DNA of 56,740 nucleotides from a bacterium (GCA_021789695.1 JAJYJH010000014.1:1-56740), one strand, 5' to 3'; counted from the stretch's first letter, positions 38,055 to 47,904 are shown. Made by a program: numbers and translations. Notes: generated from the sequence alone by a model not told the origin.

Positions 38055-39503
38055 TCACTCCAGTATTATCCGGTAATCCTCCCACGTCAACTGCGGGTCG
38101 GAAACCACCTTCACGCTGCGGTGCACGTTCTTCTCCATAGTGGCCTGCTTCTTCTTCAGCAACTCGCACAGTATCGGGTGCGTCACCACGCGCAGGTTAC
38201 CGCCGGGCCGGCCCAGCGTGAGGTTGTGTATCTCCCTCTGTATCTTTATACGGATGCTCTCGCTGGACAGCACACGGCCGGAGCCATGGCATTCGGGGCA
38301 CTCCTCGGTCAGCAGGCTGAAGGTGCTTTCGCGCTTGCGCTCGCGCGTCATCTCCACCAGGCCCAGGCGCGTTATCGGCAGGATACGAATCTTCGCCCGG
38401 TCGCGCGCCACGGCCGCCTCGAGCGCGCTGACCACCTTGTTGCGGTTGGAGGCCTTTTTCATGTCGATGAAGTCTATCACGATGATGCCGCCGATGTTGC
38501 GCAGACGCAGCTGGCGGGCCACCTCTCCCGCGGCCTCTATGTTGGTGGCGGTCACGGTCTCCTCCTGCGACTTGCTGCCGGTGAAGCGGCCGGTGTTGAC
38601 GTCTATCGCGCACAGCGATTCCGCCTCCTGTATGATAATGGAACCTCCGTTCGGCAGCGGAACCTTGATGCGGCGCAGCTCCTCTATCTCCTTCTCTATA
38701 TTGAAGGCCTTGAAGATGGGCGTCTTGCTGTCGTAGAACTTCACGCGGTCCTTTAGTTCAGGGGAGATCTTGGCGGCGAGCTCCACCACGTTGTGGTAGT
38801 CGTCGTGGTTGTCCAGCATGTAGATCGTCGTCTCCTCGGAGAGGATGTCGCGCGCCACCTGCATCGTCATATCCATGTCCTTGTGCAGCAGCGCCGGCGG
38901 GCGCGAACTGTCGTAGCGGGCCTGAATCGTCTCCCACATCCGCAGCAGGTACTTGACCTCGCGGTCGAGCTCCTCCTCGGTGGCGCCCTCGGCCTCGGTG
39001 CGCACTATGCAGCCCTTAGTCCCCAGCATCTTGGAGTCGGAGATCTTCCGCATAATCTCGGACAGGCGGCGGCGCTCGCCAGCGTCCTCGATGTTCTTCG
39101 AGACTCCGACGAAGTCCTGGAACGGCGTCAGCACCAGGAACCGGCCGGGCAGCGAGACGTCCATCGTCACCTTCATTCCCTTCGTGCCGATTGCGTCCTT
39201 CGTGACCTGTACCATGACCTCCTGGTCTTTTTTCAGCAGCTTGTCGATGCCGTCCTTCTGGTTGCCGAGCACGTCGGAGATGTAGATGTAGGCGTTCTTG
39301 TCGAGGCCTATGTCCATGAACGCGCTCGAGATGCCCGGCAGCACGTTCTCGACGCGGGCTTTGTAAATGTTGCCCACGATGTTGCCCGAACTGCGGCGTT
39401 CCCAGAACAGTTCGACGAGCTTGCCGTCCTCCAGGATGGCTATGCGCGTCTCCTCAAAAGAGGTGTTCGCAAAAATTTCTTTCTTTACCTTGTGATTTGA
39501 CAT
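38055..39503 (-). CDS. rng: Ribonuclease G/E family endoribonuclease
   Basis: RNase G trims 5' ends of 16S rRNA and decays mRNA. The 482-residue protein begins MSNHKVKKEIFANTSFEETR and has the S1 domain (GNIYKARVENVLPGISSAFM, DIGLDKNAYIYISDVLG). The RNase-H-like catalytic core contains GGIIVIDFIDMK (metal Asp) and SLCAIDVNTGRFTGSK. The zinc-link CPECHGSG follows. It lacks the long C-terminal scaffold of RNase E. AAGGAGAG precedes the ATG. It is followed by the amidase gene and preceded by the DUF2344 gene. Confidence 0.95.
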   Translation of the reverse strand: MSNHKVKKEIFANTSFEETRIAILEDGKLVELFWERRSSGNIVGNIYKARVENVLPGISSAFMDIGLDKNAYIYISDVLGNQKDGIDKLLKKDQEVMVQVTKDAIGTKGMKVTMDVSLPGRFLVLTPFQDFVGVSKNIEDAGERRRLSEIMRKISDSKMLGTKGCIVRTEAEGATEEELDREVKYLLRMWETIQARYDSSRPPALLHKDMDMTMQVARDILSEETTIYMLDNHDDYHNVVELAAKISPELKDRVKFYDSKTPIFKAFNIEKEIEELRRIKVPLPNGGSIIIQEAESLCAIDVNTGRFTGSKSQEETVTATNIEAAGEVARQLRLRNIGGIIVIDFIDMKKASNRNKVVSALEAAVARDRAKIRILPITRLGLVEMTRERKRESTFSLLTEECPECHGSGRVLSSESIRIKIQREIHNLTLGRPGGNLRVVTHPILCELLKKKQATMEKNVHRSVKVVSDPQLTWEDYRIILE

Positions 39504-39523
39504 ATACGCTCTCCTTGAAACCC

Positions 39524-40201
39524 TTAAAATACCTCGAGCTTACCGCCCGAGCCGAACCAATAAAGTTCCTTCCTTACTATGCGCCTGAAGGCCGGCCTGG
39601 CGCCGGCCATCAGCTCCGCCACCGTTTCCGGCTTGACGTTCTTGCCGGGCTCCATCTTCAGCGTGACCTTGAGCAGCGAGGCCGCAGAGTCGTACGAGGC
39701 CGACAGCACCGGGGACCTGGCGTCCAGAATCCTGCTCTCGCCTGAGGGCTTGACCTTTTCCCACGGTACGCTCTTCTTCGCCATAAAGGCGTCCACAGAA
39801 CCGTCGGAAAAGCCCTCCGGGAACCCCGCCTCCATAAAATACTCGGCGGCGTTCACCGCTGCCTCTATCGACGGGAAGAACACCGGGATGCGCCTCGCCG
39901 AAATCAGCGTGAATCTGGCGTCGTCCAGCGGCCGCATCTTCTCCGCCGCGGACTCCTCGCGCGCGAACTCCTCCAGGTACAGGTCAGCGTACTCGCAGAG
40001 GCTTTCGTGACCCACGGAGACCGCCGGCCCGAAGGCCATCCTGGGCACCGTCTGTCCTCCCACTTTGGCCGGCCAGAACCTGAGCCCGCTGGCGGCTGCG
40101 CGCGAACGCAGCGCCTTTATCTGCTCCAGGTGGGTCATCTCCCTGGCCGGCGCCAGGCGCGCGAACTTCAGCCTTATCCGCGATTTTGGTCCTTCGTTCA
40201 T
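39524..40201 (-). CDS. DUF2344 (radical SAM-linked) protein without its radical SAM partner
   Basis: The 225-residue protein MNEGPKSRIRLKFARLAPAR continues with HLEQIKALRSRAAASGLRFW, ARGPAVSVGHE-like sequence (AFGPAVSVGHESLCEYADLY) and a second half, matching the domain found fused to or next to a B12-binding radical SAM protein, often beside rng. Its function is unknown. Here it stands alone between rodA and rng; no radical SAM companion is in the window. The ATG at 40201 has only a weak binding site. Confidence 0.75.
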   Translation of the reverse strand: MNEGPKSRIRLKFARLAPAREMTHLEQIKALRSRAAASGLRFWPAKVGGQTVPRMAFGPAVSVGHESLCEYADLYLEEFAREESAAEKMRPLDDARFTLISARRIPVFFPSIEAAVNAAEYFMEAGFPEGFSDGSVDAFMAKKSVPWEKVKPSGESRILDARSPVLSASYDSAASLLKVTLKMEPGKNVKPETVAELMAGARPAFRRIVRKELYWFGSGGKLEVF

Positions 40202-40238
40202 ACTTTCGTCAACGGCGCGGTCCCGGGGCGTCCCCGCG

Positions 40239-41582
40239 TCAGACCAGCGCGTACCTCCTGGCGTAGACCGACTGCGCTATCCCCAGCGCCATCATCGTGG
40301 CCACCAGATTGGAGCCGCCGTAAGAGAGTAGCGGCAACGGCACTCCCGCCACCGGGGCCAGGCCCAGCAGCATGCCGAAATTTATACTGAAATACACCAG
40401 GAACATGCCGAAGATACCGCAATTGGTCAGGTAACCGAAGCGGTCGCGCGCTAGGCGCGCGCCCTGGATCAGGCGCCGCATCAGCAGCGCGTAGAGCCCC
40501 GTCACGGCCAGCATGCCCCAGAAGCCCATCTCCTCTCCGACCACGGCCAGGATGAAGTCGGTGTGGCGCTCCGGCACGAAGCCCAGCCTGGACTGGGTAC
40601 CCGAAAAAATGCCGCGGCCGAGTATGCCCCCGGAGCCTATAGCTATCCTGGCCTGCAGCAGGTTGTAGCCCGCCCCGCGGGGGTCTGTCTCCGGGGAAAG
40701 GAACACCTCAAGTCGTTTCTCCTGATATTCCTTCATCTGCCGCTTCACCAGCACTCCCGAAAAGAAACCGAACATCAGCACCACGGCAGCCCCGGCGAAG
40801 TAGATGCCGGAGAGGTTGGCGTAGAGCCGCACGGACAGGCGCCACAGCAGCCAGAACCCGAAAACCACGGCAGCCACGAAAATGAGGGCGCTGGCCCAGG
40901 AATCGGAAAGGTGAAAGAAATAGGAGATCAGCGCGTTGTCCATCAGCTCCGGGTTCAGCTTGATGATGGTCCAAAGGATAGGGAACAACCCGGAGATCAG
41001 GGCGTAGCCGACGATGATCGAGAGGTGGAACACGCTGGCCCCGGCCGCGAAAAGCATTATAAGCGCCAGCGGGAACGTCAGCAGCACCCCGGAGAAGTCC
41101 GGTTGCTCTATCATCAGGATAAAGACAGGCACGCACAGCGCGAAGGCCCCGAGCACGGTGCGCAGCTCCTTAATCTTGCCCATCCGCTTGTCCAGAAAGT
41201 TGGCCAGCACCAGGATCAGCCCTACCCGCGCGAACTCCGACGGTTGCACAGAGAAGAACGGCAGGCGGTACCACGAGCGGGAACCTTTATCCACCACGCC
41301 GAAAACGAGTACGCCGGCGAGTATAGCGAGCAGGAAGCCATAGACAAACTTCCACTGGTCCTGGTAGACCTGGTAGTTCAGGCTCCAGGCGGCCCCGAAG
41401 ACGAGCATGGCCAGCGGGATGGCCGTCAGCTGTATCCTGACGATGCGCGCCTGATTCGGCAGCGCGGACACGGACGAAATGACCGCGAGCGTTCCTATCG
41501 CGAGCAGCGCCAGCGCGGCGAAGAAGAGCACCCAGTCTACCCTGCCCTTCCTAAGGCCGGCCCCCGGAGTAGTGAGGCTCAT
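40239..41582 (-). CDS. rodA: Peptidoglycan glycosyltransferase RodA
   Basis: RodA polymerises glycan strands during lateral wall growth together with PBP2. The 447-residue SEDS protein has about ten membrane helices and the family stretches RSWYRLPFFSVQPSEFARVG, GRGIFSGTQSRLGFVPERHTDF (catalytic loop region with E and H), and GVPLPLLSYGGSNLVATMMA. The ATG overlaps the mrdA stop as ATGA. Confidence 0.96.
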   Translation of the reverse strand: MSLTTPGAGLRKGRVDWVLFFAALALLAIGTLAVISSVSALPNQARIVRIQLTAIPLAMLVFGAAWSLNYQVYQDQWKFVYGFLLAILAGVLVFGVVDKGSRSWYRLPFFSVQPSEFARVGLILVLANFLDKRMGKIKELRTVLGAFALCVPVFILMIEQPDFSGVLLTFPLALIMLFAAGASVFHLSIIVGYALISGLFPILWTIIKLNPELMDNALISYFFHLSDSWASALIFVAAVVFGFWLLWRLSVRLYANLSGIYFAGAAVVLMFGFFSGVLVKRQMKEYQEKRLEVFLSPETDPRGAGYNLLQARIAIGSGGILGRGIFSGTQSRLGFVPERHTDFILAVVGEEMGFWGMLAVTGLYALLMRRLIQGARLARDRFGYLTNCGIFGMFLVYFSINFGMLLGLAPVAGVPLPLLSYGGSNLVATMMALGIAQSVYARRYALV

Positions 41583-43447
41583 ATCGTCGCCTCCCCTGCT
41601 GCGGGCGCGCCCGCGGGCGGTCCTTTCGGGGTATCAGTGGAGATAGCGGAGCCGCCAGGCGGAGCGGCCGGCTTCTTCCGAGACAGGTCGTTGCGCAGCA
41701 CCGCCTCTATTACGGCCTTGGCAATCGGCGCCGCGGCCGAGGCGCCGTGTTCGCCGTGCTCCACCAGCACCGCTACGGCCACGCGGGACGGCTGCCCGTC
41801 CACCGTTGCGTAGGCCACGAACCAAGCGTGGTCCTTGCCGTGCGGGTTCTGCGCTGTGCCGGTCTTGCCGTAGACCTCGACGCCCTTTATCTGGGCCGCG
41901 CGGCCTGTCCCTTCGTCCACCACGCTAAGCAGACCCTCTTTTATAAGGGCCCAGGTGGAGGGCTTAAGTTTCACTGTGCCGTAGACCTCCGTTTTCGCGC
42001 GGCGCACCACCTGTCCATCGGGGCGCGCAATGTAGTCCACGTAGTAGGGCCTGTAAAGCGTCCCGCCGTTGGCCACGGCGGAGATCAACTCCGCGGCCTG
42101 GATGGGGGTGACCAGCGTCTCTCCCTGGCCGATAGCCAGGTTGAGCGTGTCGCCGATGAACCAATAACTCTTCTGGTCCGCCCTTTTGCTGGGACCGAAA
42201 ACGTTGCCGGCCTTCTCTCCGGGCAGGTCGATGCCGGTGGGTTTGCCGAGGCCGAAGGCCCTGGCGTACTTCTCTATGGCCAGCGCGCCGGTGCGCAGGC
42301 CGGCGTTGTAGAAATAGACGTCACAGGAGTTCGCCAGGCCGTCTATGAAGTTCACGTAGCCGTGTCCTTTTTTGTCCCAGCACTTGAAGATGCGGCTGCC
42401 GGCGTCGAACCAGCCGGGGCAGTAGAACTTCTCGTCGGGGCTCACGCGGCCGCTCTCCAGGACGGCCGCCCCTGTGATTATCTTGAAGATGGAACCTGGC
42501 GGATAGGTGCCCTGCAGGGCCTCGTCGAACTCCGGCAGTACGGAGCCTTCCGGCAGCGCCTCCCGCTCGGGGCCGGACAACACGAATATGTTGGGATCGT
42601 ACTCGGGAACGGAGGCCAGCGCCAGCACGGCGCCGGTCCTGGGGTCGAGCGCCACGACGGCCCCCTTGCCGCTGATGGATTCCTTCAGCCCTTTTTCGGC
42701 CGCGGCTTGCGCCTCAGAGTCTATCGTCAGGTGGATATCGTCGCCGGGGGACCACTTGCGGCTTTCCAGCACGCGGTTCAGTTTGCCGCGCGAATCCACC
42801 TCCAGATAAATGCCGCCGTCCTTCCCCTTCAACTCGCTCTCAAACATCTTTTCCATCCCGGTCTTGCCTATGCGCGAGTCTATCGTGTAGTCGTCTTCTC
42901 CGGAATAGAAAGCCCAGTCCTTTGGGTCCATCCTGCCTATATAACCTATCAGGTGACTGAGATAGGAGCCGAACGGATAGTAGCGCCTTGCCTCCACGAT
43001 TATGTTGATGCCGGGATATACGGCCTTCAGCTCGGAAAGCGCCAGCATTATCTTGGGAGGCAGGTTTTCGGCCAGGCGCACTGGCTTCTCGTGCGTGACC
43101 GCGAGGAAGAGCGTCCTGCGCAGCTGGTCGTAGTCAGAGCCCAGAGGCTTTGCCAGCACGCGAGCCAGGCGGTCCAGCTCGGGTCCCGGCTTCGTCTGGC
43201 CGGGGAAATAAACGAGGCTGAAGGAAGGACGGCTGGTGGCTATAGAGACCCCGTCGGCCGAGATGATCCGGCCGCGCGGGGCCGTTTGGCTTATAATCTG
43301 CGTCCGGTTCTTCTCAGCCAGGGCCCTGTAATGCGAACCGCCTATAATCTGCAGGCTGACCAGACGGAAAAGGAAGATCATCGCCGCCGCGCCGGCTATA
43401 ATCCATAGGAAGTCCAGCCGCTCCTGTGGCATCTGGCGGTCGATCAT
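41579..43447 (-). CDS. mrdA: Penicillin-binding protein 2 (PBP2)
   Basis: PBP2 is the transpeptidase of the elongasome. The 622-residue class B PBP starts MIDRQMPQERLDFLWI with one membrane anchor, has a dimerisation domain (TAPRGRIISADG) and the catalytic motifs PPGSIFKI (SxxK), SCD (SxN type) and YGKTGTAQ. The ATG at 43447 overlaps the mreD stop as ATGA; the open frame further upstream only shadows mreD. The C-terminal tail is Pro/Ala-rich. Confidence 0.96.
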   Translation of the reverse strand: MIDRQMPQERLDFLWIIAGAAAMIFLFRLVSLQIIGGSHYRALAEKNRTQIISQTAPRGRIISADGVSIATSRPSFSLVYFPGQTKPGPELDRLARVLAKPLGSDYDQLRRTLFLAVTHEKPVRLAENLPPKIMLALSELKAVYPGINIIVEARRYYPFGSYLSHLIGYIGRMDPKDWAFYSGEDDYTIDSRIGKTGMEKMFESELKGKDGGIYLEVDSRGKLNRVLESRKWSPGDDIHLTIDSEAQAAAEKGLKESISGKGAVVALDPRTGAVLALASVPEYDPNIFVLSGPEREALPEGSVLPEFDEALQGTYPPGSIFKIITGAAVLESGRVSPDEKFYCPGWFDAGSRIFKCWDKKGHGYVNFIDGLANSCDVYFYNAGLRTGALAIEKYARAFGLGKPTGIDLPGEKAGNVFGPSKRADQKSYWFIGDTLNLAIGQGETLVTPIQAAELISAVANGGTLYRPYYVDYIARPDGQVVRRAKTEVYGTVKLKPSTWALIKEGLLSVVDEGTGRAAQIKGVEVYGKTGTAQNPHGKDHAWFVAYATVDGQPSRVAVAVLVEHGEHGASAAAPIAKAVIEAVLRNDLSRKKPAAPPGGSAISTDTPKGPPAGAPAAGEATI

Positions 43448-43923
43448 AGTATGCCGAACCGCCGCTTGAGCCTGCGGAACGCGTAGAACACCGCCGGAAC
43501 GGCCAGCGCGTTCAGGAACGGCTCCACCAGAAAGATCTTTACGCTCCCGGGATTGATCCTGGAAAAGATCAGGCTCAGGCCCATGTAGAAGAGCATGGAG
43601 GCCCAGGAGAGCGAGAGCGCTGCGACCAGCTGGGAAAAGAAGCTGTCCATGTCGAACTGCCGCTTGACCAGGTAGACCGCGTAAGCCATCAGCGTATAAG
43701 TAAGGGCGTACCCGCCGAAAACCCCGGAACCGAGCAGGTCCGCGTAAAGACCGAGGAAAAACCCCCAGGTCATGGCCTTGACCGGGCCGGACAGGATGGC
43801 CGCGCTGAGAGCGGCGGCGAAGACGATGTCCGGGGCGAGTCCGAAGAAGGAGAGGTTCTGCGTCCACCACCAGTAGAAGGCGCCGGTCGCCAGGTAGAGG
43901 AGCGCTTCCAGCAGGAAGGTCAT
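43444..43923 (-). CDS. mreD: Rod shape-determining protein MreD
   Basis: A 159-residue membrane protein with about five helices, charged ends and the short loop pattern of MreD, for example WGFFLGLYADLLGSGVFGGY in the middle. It is recognised mainly by its place between mreC and mrdA, with four-base overlaps on both sides. Confidence 0.9.
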   Translation of the reverse strand: MTFLLEALLYLATGAFYWWWTQNLSFFGLAPDIVFAAALSAAILSGPVKAMTWGFFLGLYADLLGSGVFGGYALTYTLMAYAVYLVKRQFDMDSFFSQLVAALSLSWASMLFYMGLSLIFSRINPGSVKIFLVEPFLNALAVPAVFYAFRRLKRRFGIL

Positions 43924-44777
43924 GGCATCACCTCCCCGGCCTCGGAAATCTCCCTGGGCAGACTGCGGTGCACGACGTAGACTTCCTTCAGCGTATTGAC
44001 GTTCACCAGCGGCGCCACATCTGCCATGATGAAGTTCATCGAAGATTCCTTCGGATAGACCTTTGTCACCCGGCCCACCGGGACCCCGGCCGGGAACAGC
44101 AGGCCGCCCTTGGAGGTCTCCAGCTCCGCTCCATCCTGCAAGCCGGAATCCTCCGGCACGTAGTTCATCTTCAGCAGCCAGGTGCCCCGCCCTTCCACCA
44201 GCGCTTCAACTCCGGACGGGACTATCGAGCAGACAGCGGAGGCCGCGGCGTTGGTCAGCAGCAACACCTTGGAGAACTTTGGATAGACCTCGAAGACGCG
44301 GCCGGCCAGGGCCGCGCTGTCGCCCTGCATACCGAGCACGGTGTCGTTGACAGCTATACCGTCGTCAGAGCCTTTATCTATGAAGATGGAGCCGTACCAG
44401 TCGGACGGGGTCTTGTTGATTACCCTGGCCCAGGACCCGGTCCATGGCAGGTAACGGGAAAGTTTCATCTCCGCGCTGAGCCTGGCGTTATCCTCCGCCA
44501 GCACGGAGAGGTTCTGCAGCTTGAGCTCCAGGTCGCGGTTCTTCTCCCTGAGCGCCCGGTTCTCCTGATCTGTCTCCAGCAGCGCCAGCACGTTGGCCGG
44601 AACGTTGCGGATAAAATGGGTATAGTCCGCCCCGTAATGGAGCGACGGGTAGAGGCTGTAACTGGCTATTATGCGAACGGTGTGGGCTACGCGGGAGGAC
44701 GGAAAAAGCAGCAGCAGAACCGAAAGAACGGCAAAGAAGATCAAAGCGTAATTTGCGGCGTCTTTCTCTCTGCTCAT
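43920..44777 (-). CDS. mreC: Rod shape-determining protein MreC
   Basis: MreC links MreB to the periplasmic wall machinery. The 285-residue protein has one anchor helix (ALIFFAVLSVLLLLFP), a coiled coil (about 65-100, ENRALREKNRDLELKLQNLS) and the beta-barrel MreC core with INKTPSDWYGSIFIDKGSDD, GIAVNDTVLGMQGD and PAGVPVGRVTKVYP. mreB lies 52 bases upstream; mreD overlaps the end. Confidence 0.95.
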   Translation of the reverse strand: MSREKDAANYALIFFAVLSVLLLLFPSSRVAHTVRIIASYSLYPSLHYGADYTHFIRNVPANVLALLETDQENRALREKNRDLELKLQNLSVLAEDNARLSAEMKLSRYLPWTGSWARVINKTPSDWYGSIFIDKGSDDGIAVNDTVLGMQGDSAALAGRVFEVYPKFSKVLLLTNAAASAVCSIVPSGVEALVEGRGTWLLKMNYVPEDSGLQDGAELETSKGGLLFPAGVPVGRVTKVYPKESSMNFIMADVAPLVNVNTLKEVYVVHRSLPREISEAGEVMP

Positions 44778-44829
44778 CGCCTGTCCCCGCCCGGGACCCG
44801 GCTGAAAGAGGGCTGGGCCGGCGCTCCGG

Positions 44830-45864
44830 TCAGCGGTAGGTGTTAAGGGTCTCTGGCCGCTGGATCTTGTCCAGCTCTTCCAGGTACTTACCGCAGCCCA
44901 AGGCGACGCAGCTCAACGGATCGGCAGCCCTGTGGACGGGCAGTTCGGTTTCCTGCCGGATAAGCTCCGGGAAACCGCGCAGCAGCGAGCCGCCGCCTGC
45001 CAGCACCATGCCGCGGTCCACAAGGTCGGAGGAAAGCTCCGGCGGGGTGGCCTCAAGCACCTGCTTTATCACGTCCACTATCAACTGCACAGGCTCCATA
45101 AGGGCCTGTCTGATCTCTTCCGAAGTCACAAGAATCGTCTTGGGCAGGCCCTTGGCCTGGTCCCTGCCTTTAACTTCTATCGTCTTCTCTTCTTTCAGCG
45201 GGAAAACCGAACCTATCTGTATTTTTACCTCTTCGGCGGTGGTCTCGCCAATGACGAGGTTATGCTTGCGCCGGAAGTACTGCACTATGCAGTCGTCCAT
45301 CTCGTCGCCGGCCACGTCGAGGGACTTCGCCACCACGAGGCCGCCCAGCGAGATAACCGCCACCTCGGTGGTGCCGCCGCCTATGTCGCAGATCATGCTG
45401 GCGTGCGGCTCCGAGACCGGCAGGTCGGAGCCGATGGCGGCCGCCATCGGTTCCTCTATCAGCGCGACCTCGCGGGCGCCGGCCTGCTCCGCCGACTCCT
45501 GCACGGCCCGCTTCTCCACTTCGGTTATGCCTGACGGGATGCCTATCACTATGCGGGGGTGCAGCAGGCTTCTCCTGTTGTGCACCTTGCGGATGAAATA
45601 CTTTATCAACTCCTGCGTCAGCTCGAAGTCGGCTATCACACCGTTCCTGAGCGGCCGCACGGCCGTTATGCTGGACGGGGTACGGCCGAGCATCAGCTTG
45701 GCCTCGGCCCCGACGGCCAGCACCTTCCTCCTGTTCTTGTCTATCGCGACGACCGAAGGCTCGCGCAGCACAATACCCCTGCCCTTTACGTAGACGAGGG
45801 TGTTCGCGGTGCCGAGGTCTATGCCGATGTCGTTGGAGAACAGGCTGAAGAAGTAGTCGAACAT
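44830..45864 (-). CDS. mreB: Rod shape-determining protein MreB
   Basis: MreB is the actin-like filament that positions wall synthesis. The 344-residue protein shows [20 protein letters not shown] (phosphate 1), [18 protein letters not shown] (phosphate 2), [20 protein letters not shown] and [14 protein letters not shown] (adenosine). It starts four bases after the rplQ stop and has no Shine-Dalgarno (the upstream bases are A residues), so initiation probably depends on translation of rplQ. Confidence 0.97.
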   Translation of the reverse strand: MFDYFFSLFSNDIGIDLGTANTLVYVKGRGIVLREPSVVAIDKNRRKVLAVGAEAKLMLGRTPSSITAVRPLRNGVIADFELTQELIKYFIRKVHNRRSLLHPRIVIGIPSGITEVEKRAVQESAEQAGAREVALIEEPMAAAIGSDLPVSEPHASMICDIGGGTTEVAVISLGGLVVAKSLDVAGDEMDDCIVQYFRRKHNLVIGETTAEEVKIQIGSVFPLKEEKTIEVKGRDQAKGLPKTILVTSEEIRQALMEPVQLIVDVIKQVLEATPPELSSDLVDRGMVLAGGGSLLRGFPELIRQETELPVHRAADPLSCVALGCGKYLEELDKIQRPETLNTYR

Positions 45865-45868
45865 TTTT

Positions 45869-46210
45869 TTAGACCAGTTTCACCAGCGCCGTCTCCGTGG
45901 CGTCTCCCTTGCGGAGGCCGAGCTTGAGTATCCGCGTGAACCCGCCGGGACGCTCTTTATAGCGAGGGGCGATCACATCGAACACCTTGTGGTAGACGGC
46001 CTTGTCTTTTACGACGCGCCTCACTTCTACGCGGCGGTTGTTCTTCGCGTCGGCTATCACTCGCTCCACTACGCGGCGCAGCTCCTTGGCCTTCGGCAGC
46101 GTGGTCTGCACCTTCTCGTGCAGCAGCAGACTGGAAGCCATATTGGAGAACATCGCGCGGCGATGGGAGCCGGTCTTGGAAAGTTTCCTTGCGCCTAAGT
46201 TTCTTATCAT
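45869..46210 (-). CDS. rplQ: Large ribosomal subunit protein bL17
   Basis: The 113-residue protein starts [20 protein letters not shown], then [20 protein letters not shown], the bL17 signature, and ends with the [10 protein letters not shown] strand. AAGGAAA precedes the ATG. It is the last gene of the alpha operon and runs straight into mreB. Confidence 0.97.
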   Translation of the reverse strand: MIRNLGARKLSKTGSHRRAMFSNMASSLLLHEKVQTTLPKAKELRRVVERVIADAKNNRRVEVRRVVKDKAVYHKVFDVIAPRYKERPGGFTRILKLGLRKGDATETALVKLV

Positions 46211-46239
46211 AGCGTTTCCTTAAAGAGTTAGTCTCGGGG

Positions 46240-47214
46240 TCAGTCCCTCTTCATCCCGAGGCCAAGCCCCATTTCCTTGAGCTTTTCCTTTATCTCGTCC
46301 AGGGACTTCTGTCCGAAATTCTTGACCGCCAGCAGGTCGTCCTCGGTCTTGCCGACCAGTTCGCCTATCGTGCGGATGCCGGCGACCTTCAGGCAGTTGG
46401 AGGCGCGCGAGGAGAGTTCTATCATCTCCACGCCCTGCTCCAGCTTGGAGGCGTTCTCGCCGGAGGATTCGCTCTTGGCGGATTCCGCCTTCGCGGGCTC
46501 CTTGGCGGCCTCCTCGGCGGGCAGGAACGGCATAATCGAGCGGCGCAGCAACCCCGCGGTGTCCTTGACGGCCTCATCGGGGGTCATTGTCCCGTCGGTC
46601 CAGACCTCGAGAACGAGTTTGTCATAGTCGGTGCGCTGGCCCACGCGGGCGTTCTCCACGGTGTAATGGACCTTCTGTATCGGGGAGAAGATCGCGTCCA
46701 TAGGGATGAACTCCATGGGCAGATTCATGCGGCCGCGAATCTCCTCGGAGGTCAGGTAGCCGGAGCCCCTGGCAATCTCCAACTCGGCCTCGAACTCGGC
46801 GCCGCTCTCGACGTTCGCTATCACGAGGTCCTTGTTGATAATTTCCACGTTGGAGTTCTCGCGGATGTCGGCGGCGGTAATCTCTTTCTTGCCCTTCACG
46901 CTGATTAGCAGGGTCTCGGGGCCCTCGCCCTTAAGGCGCACGCGCAGTTTCTTGAGGTTCAGAACGATATTGACCACATCCTCCTTCACGCCGTTGACGG
47001 CGGCGTACTCGTGGCGCGCGCCCTTGATACGCACGGCCACTACTGCCGCGCCCTCAAGGGACGACAGGAGGATGCGGCGCAGCGAGTTGCCTATCGTGTG
47101 GCCGTAGCCCTTCTCGTAAGGTTCGGCAGTGAACTTCGCGTAGTTATCGGTCTTGGTCTTTTCCTCGACGCCCAGGGCCTCGGGGATAACGAGCTGTTTA
47201 GAAAAAGTTGACAT
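46240..47214 (-). CDS. rpoA: DNA-directed RNA polymerase subunit alpha
   Basis: The 324-residue alpha subunit has the N-terminal assembly domain (GYGHTIGNSLRRILLSSLEG) and the C-terminal promoter-contact domain (RASNCLKVAGIRTIGELVGK, NFGQKSLDEIKEKL). A linker of about 25 residues enriched in Ala/Glu/Lys/Ser joins them. Gene order rpsD-rpoA-rplQ is standard. Confidence 0.98.
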   Translation of the reverse strand: MSTFSKQLVIPEALGVEEKTKTDNYAKFTAEPYEKGYGHTIGNSLRRILLSSLEGAAVVAVRIKGARHEYAAVNGVKEDVVNIVLNLKKLRVRLKGEGPETLLISVKGKKEITAADIRENSNVEIINKDLVIANVESGAEFEAELEIARGSGYLTSEEIRGRMNLPMEFIPMDAIFSPIQKVHYTVENARVGQRTDYDKLVLEVWTDGTMTPDEAVKDTAGLLRRSIMPFLPAEEAAKEPAKAESAKSESSGENASKLEQGVEMIELSSRASNCLKVAGIRTIGELVGKTEDDLLAVKNFGQKSLDEIKEKLKEMGLGLGMKRD

Positions 47215-47227
47215 TCGGTCTCCTCGC

Positions 47228-47875
47228 TTACTTGGAATAGAATTCGACTATCATCTGCTCATCGGCGGAGATGCTCGACTCGGCGCGGTCCGGCCAGCGG
47301 ACGAGCTTGCCCTTCTTGGCGCCGGCGTCCCAGGACAGGAAGCTAGGCCTGAAAGCCGTCTTTTCAGCGTGCTCCATACCCTGCTTTACCAGCAGCGTCT
47401 CGCCTATTTTCCGGCTCGCCGGGTTCATGCTGACCTCGTCTCCGGGCTTCAGCATCGCGGAAGGGATGGAGAGCACGCGGCCGTTGACGCAGACATGGCC
47501 GTGGTTGACCAGCTGGCGGGCGGCCTTCAGCGAGACCGCGAAACCGAGCCTGCGCACGATGTTGTCGAGCCTTACCTCCAGGAAGCGCAGCAGCGCCGCG
47601 CCGGTCTGCCCCTTGTCCTTGGAAGCCTTGGCGAAGAAGCGGCGGAACTGAGCCTCGTTCACCTGGGCGGAGAGGCGGGCTATCTGCTTCTCGCGCAGGT
47701 GCTTGCCGTAATCGGACATCTTGTTCGGACGGCCGCCGGAGGAAAAACGCTTCTCCTTCTCGGCGCGCTGCGCCTTGTCCACCAGGCAGTTCGTGTGGCA
47801 CTTGGTGCCCTTGAGGAACAGCTTCTGGTTCACTTTCCTGCACTTCTTGCAGCTGGGTCCGGTATATCTCGACAT
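47228..47875 (-). CDS. rpsD: Small ribosomal subunit protein uS4
   Basis: The protein (215 residues from ATG 47875) has the zinc-binding N-terminus CKKC...KCHTNC, then SDYGKHLREKQIARL, and the S4 RNA-binding domain (RRLGFAVSLKAARQLVNHGH, VNGRVLSIPSAMLKPGDEVS). The longer open frame upstream overlaps rpsK and is not coding. uS4 commonly represses the alpha operon. Confidence 0.97.
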   Translation of the reverse strand: MSRYTGPSCKKCRKVNQKLFLKGTKCHTNCLVDKAQRAEKEKRFSSGGRPNKMSDYGKHLREKQIARLSAQVNEAQFRRFFAKASKDKGQTGAALLRFLEVRLDNIVRRLGFAVSLKAARQLVNHGHVCVNGRVLSIPSAMLKPGDEVSMNPASRKIGETLLVKQGMEHAEKTAFRPSFLSWDAGAKKGKLVRWPDRAESSISADEQMIVEFYSK

Positions 47876-47904
47876 TTTAAAGGTCTCCTTAGCTTGTGTT
47901 GCTG

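Noticed and set aside
41747-43408. 553-codon open frame opposite mrdA
   Set aside because: The mrdA frame has all catalytic motifs; the antisense frame has none and is explained by codon bias.
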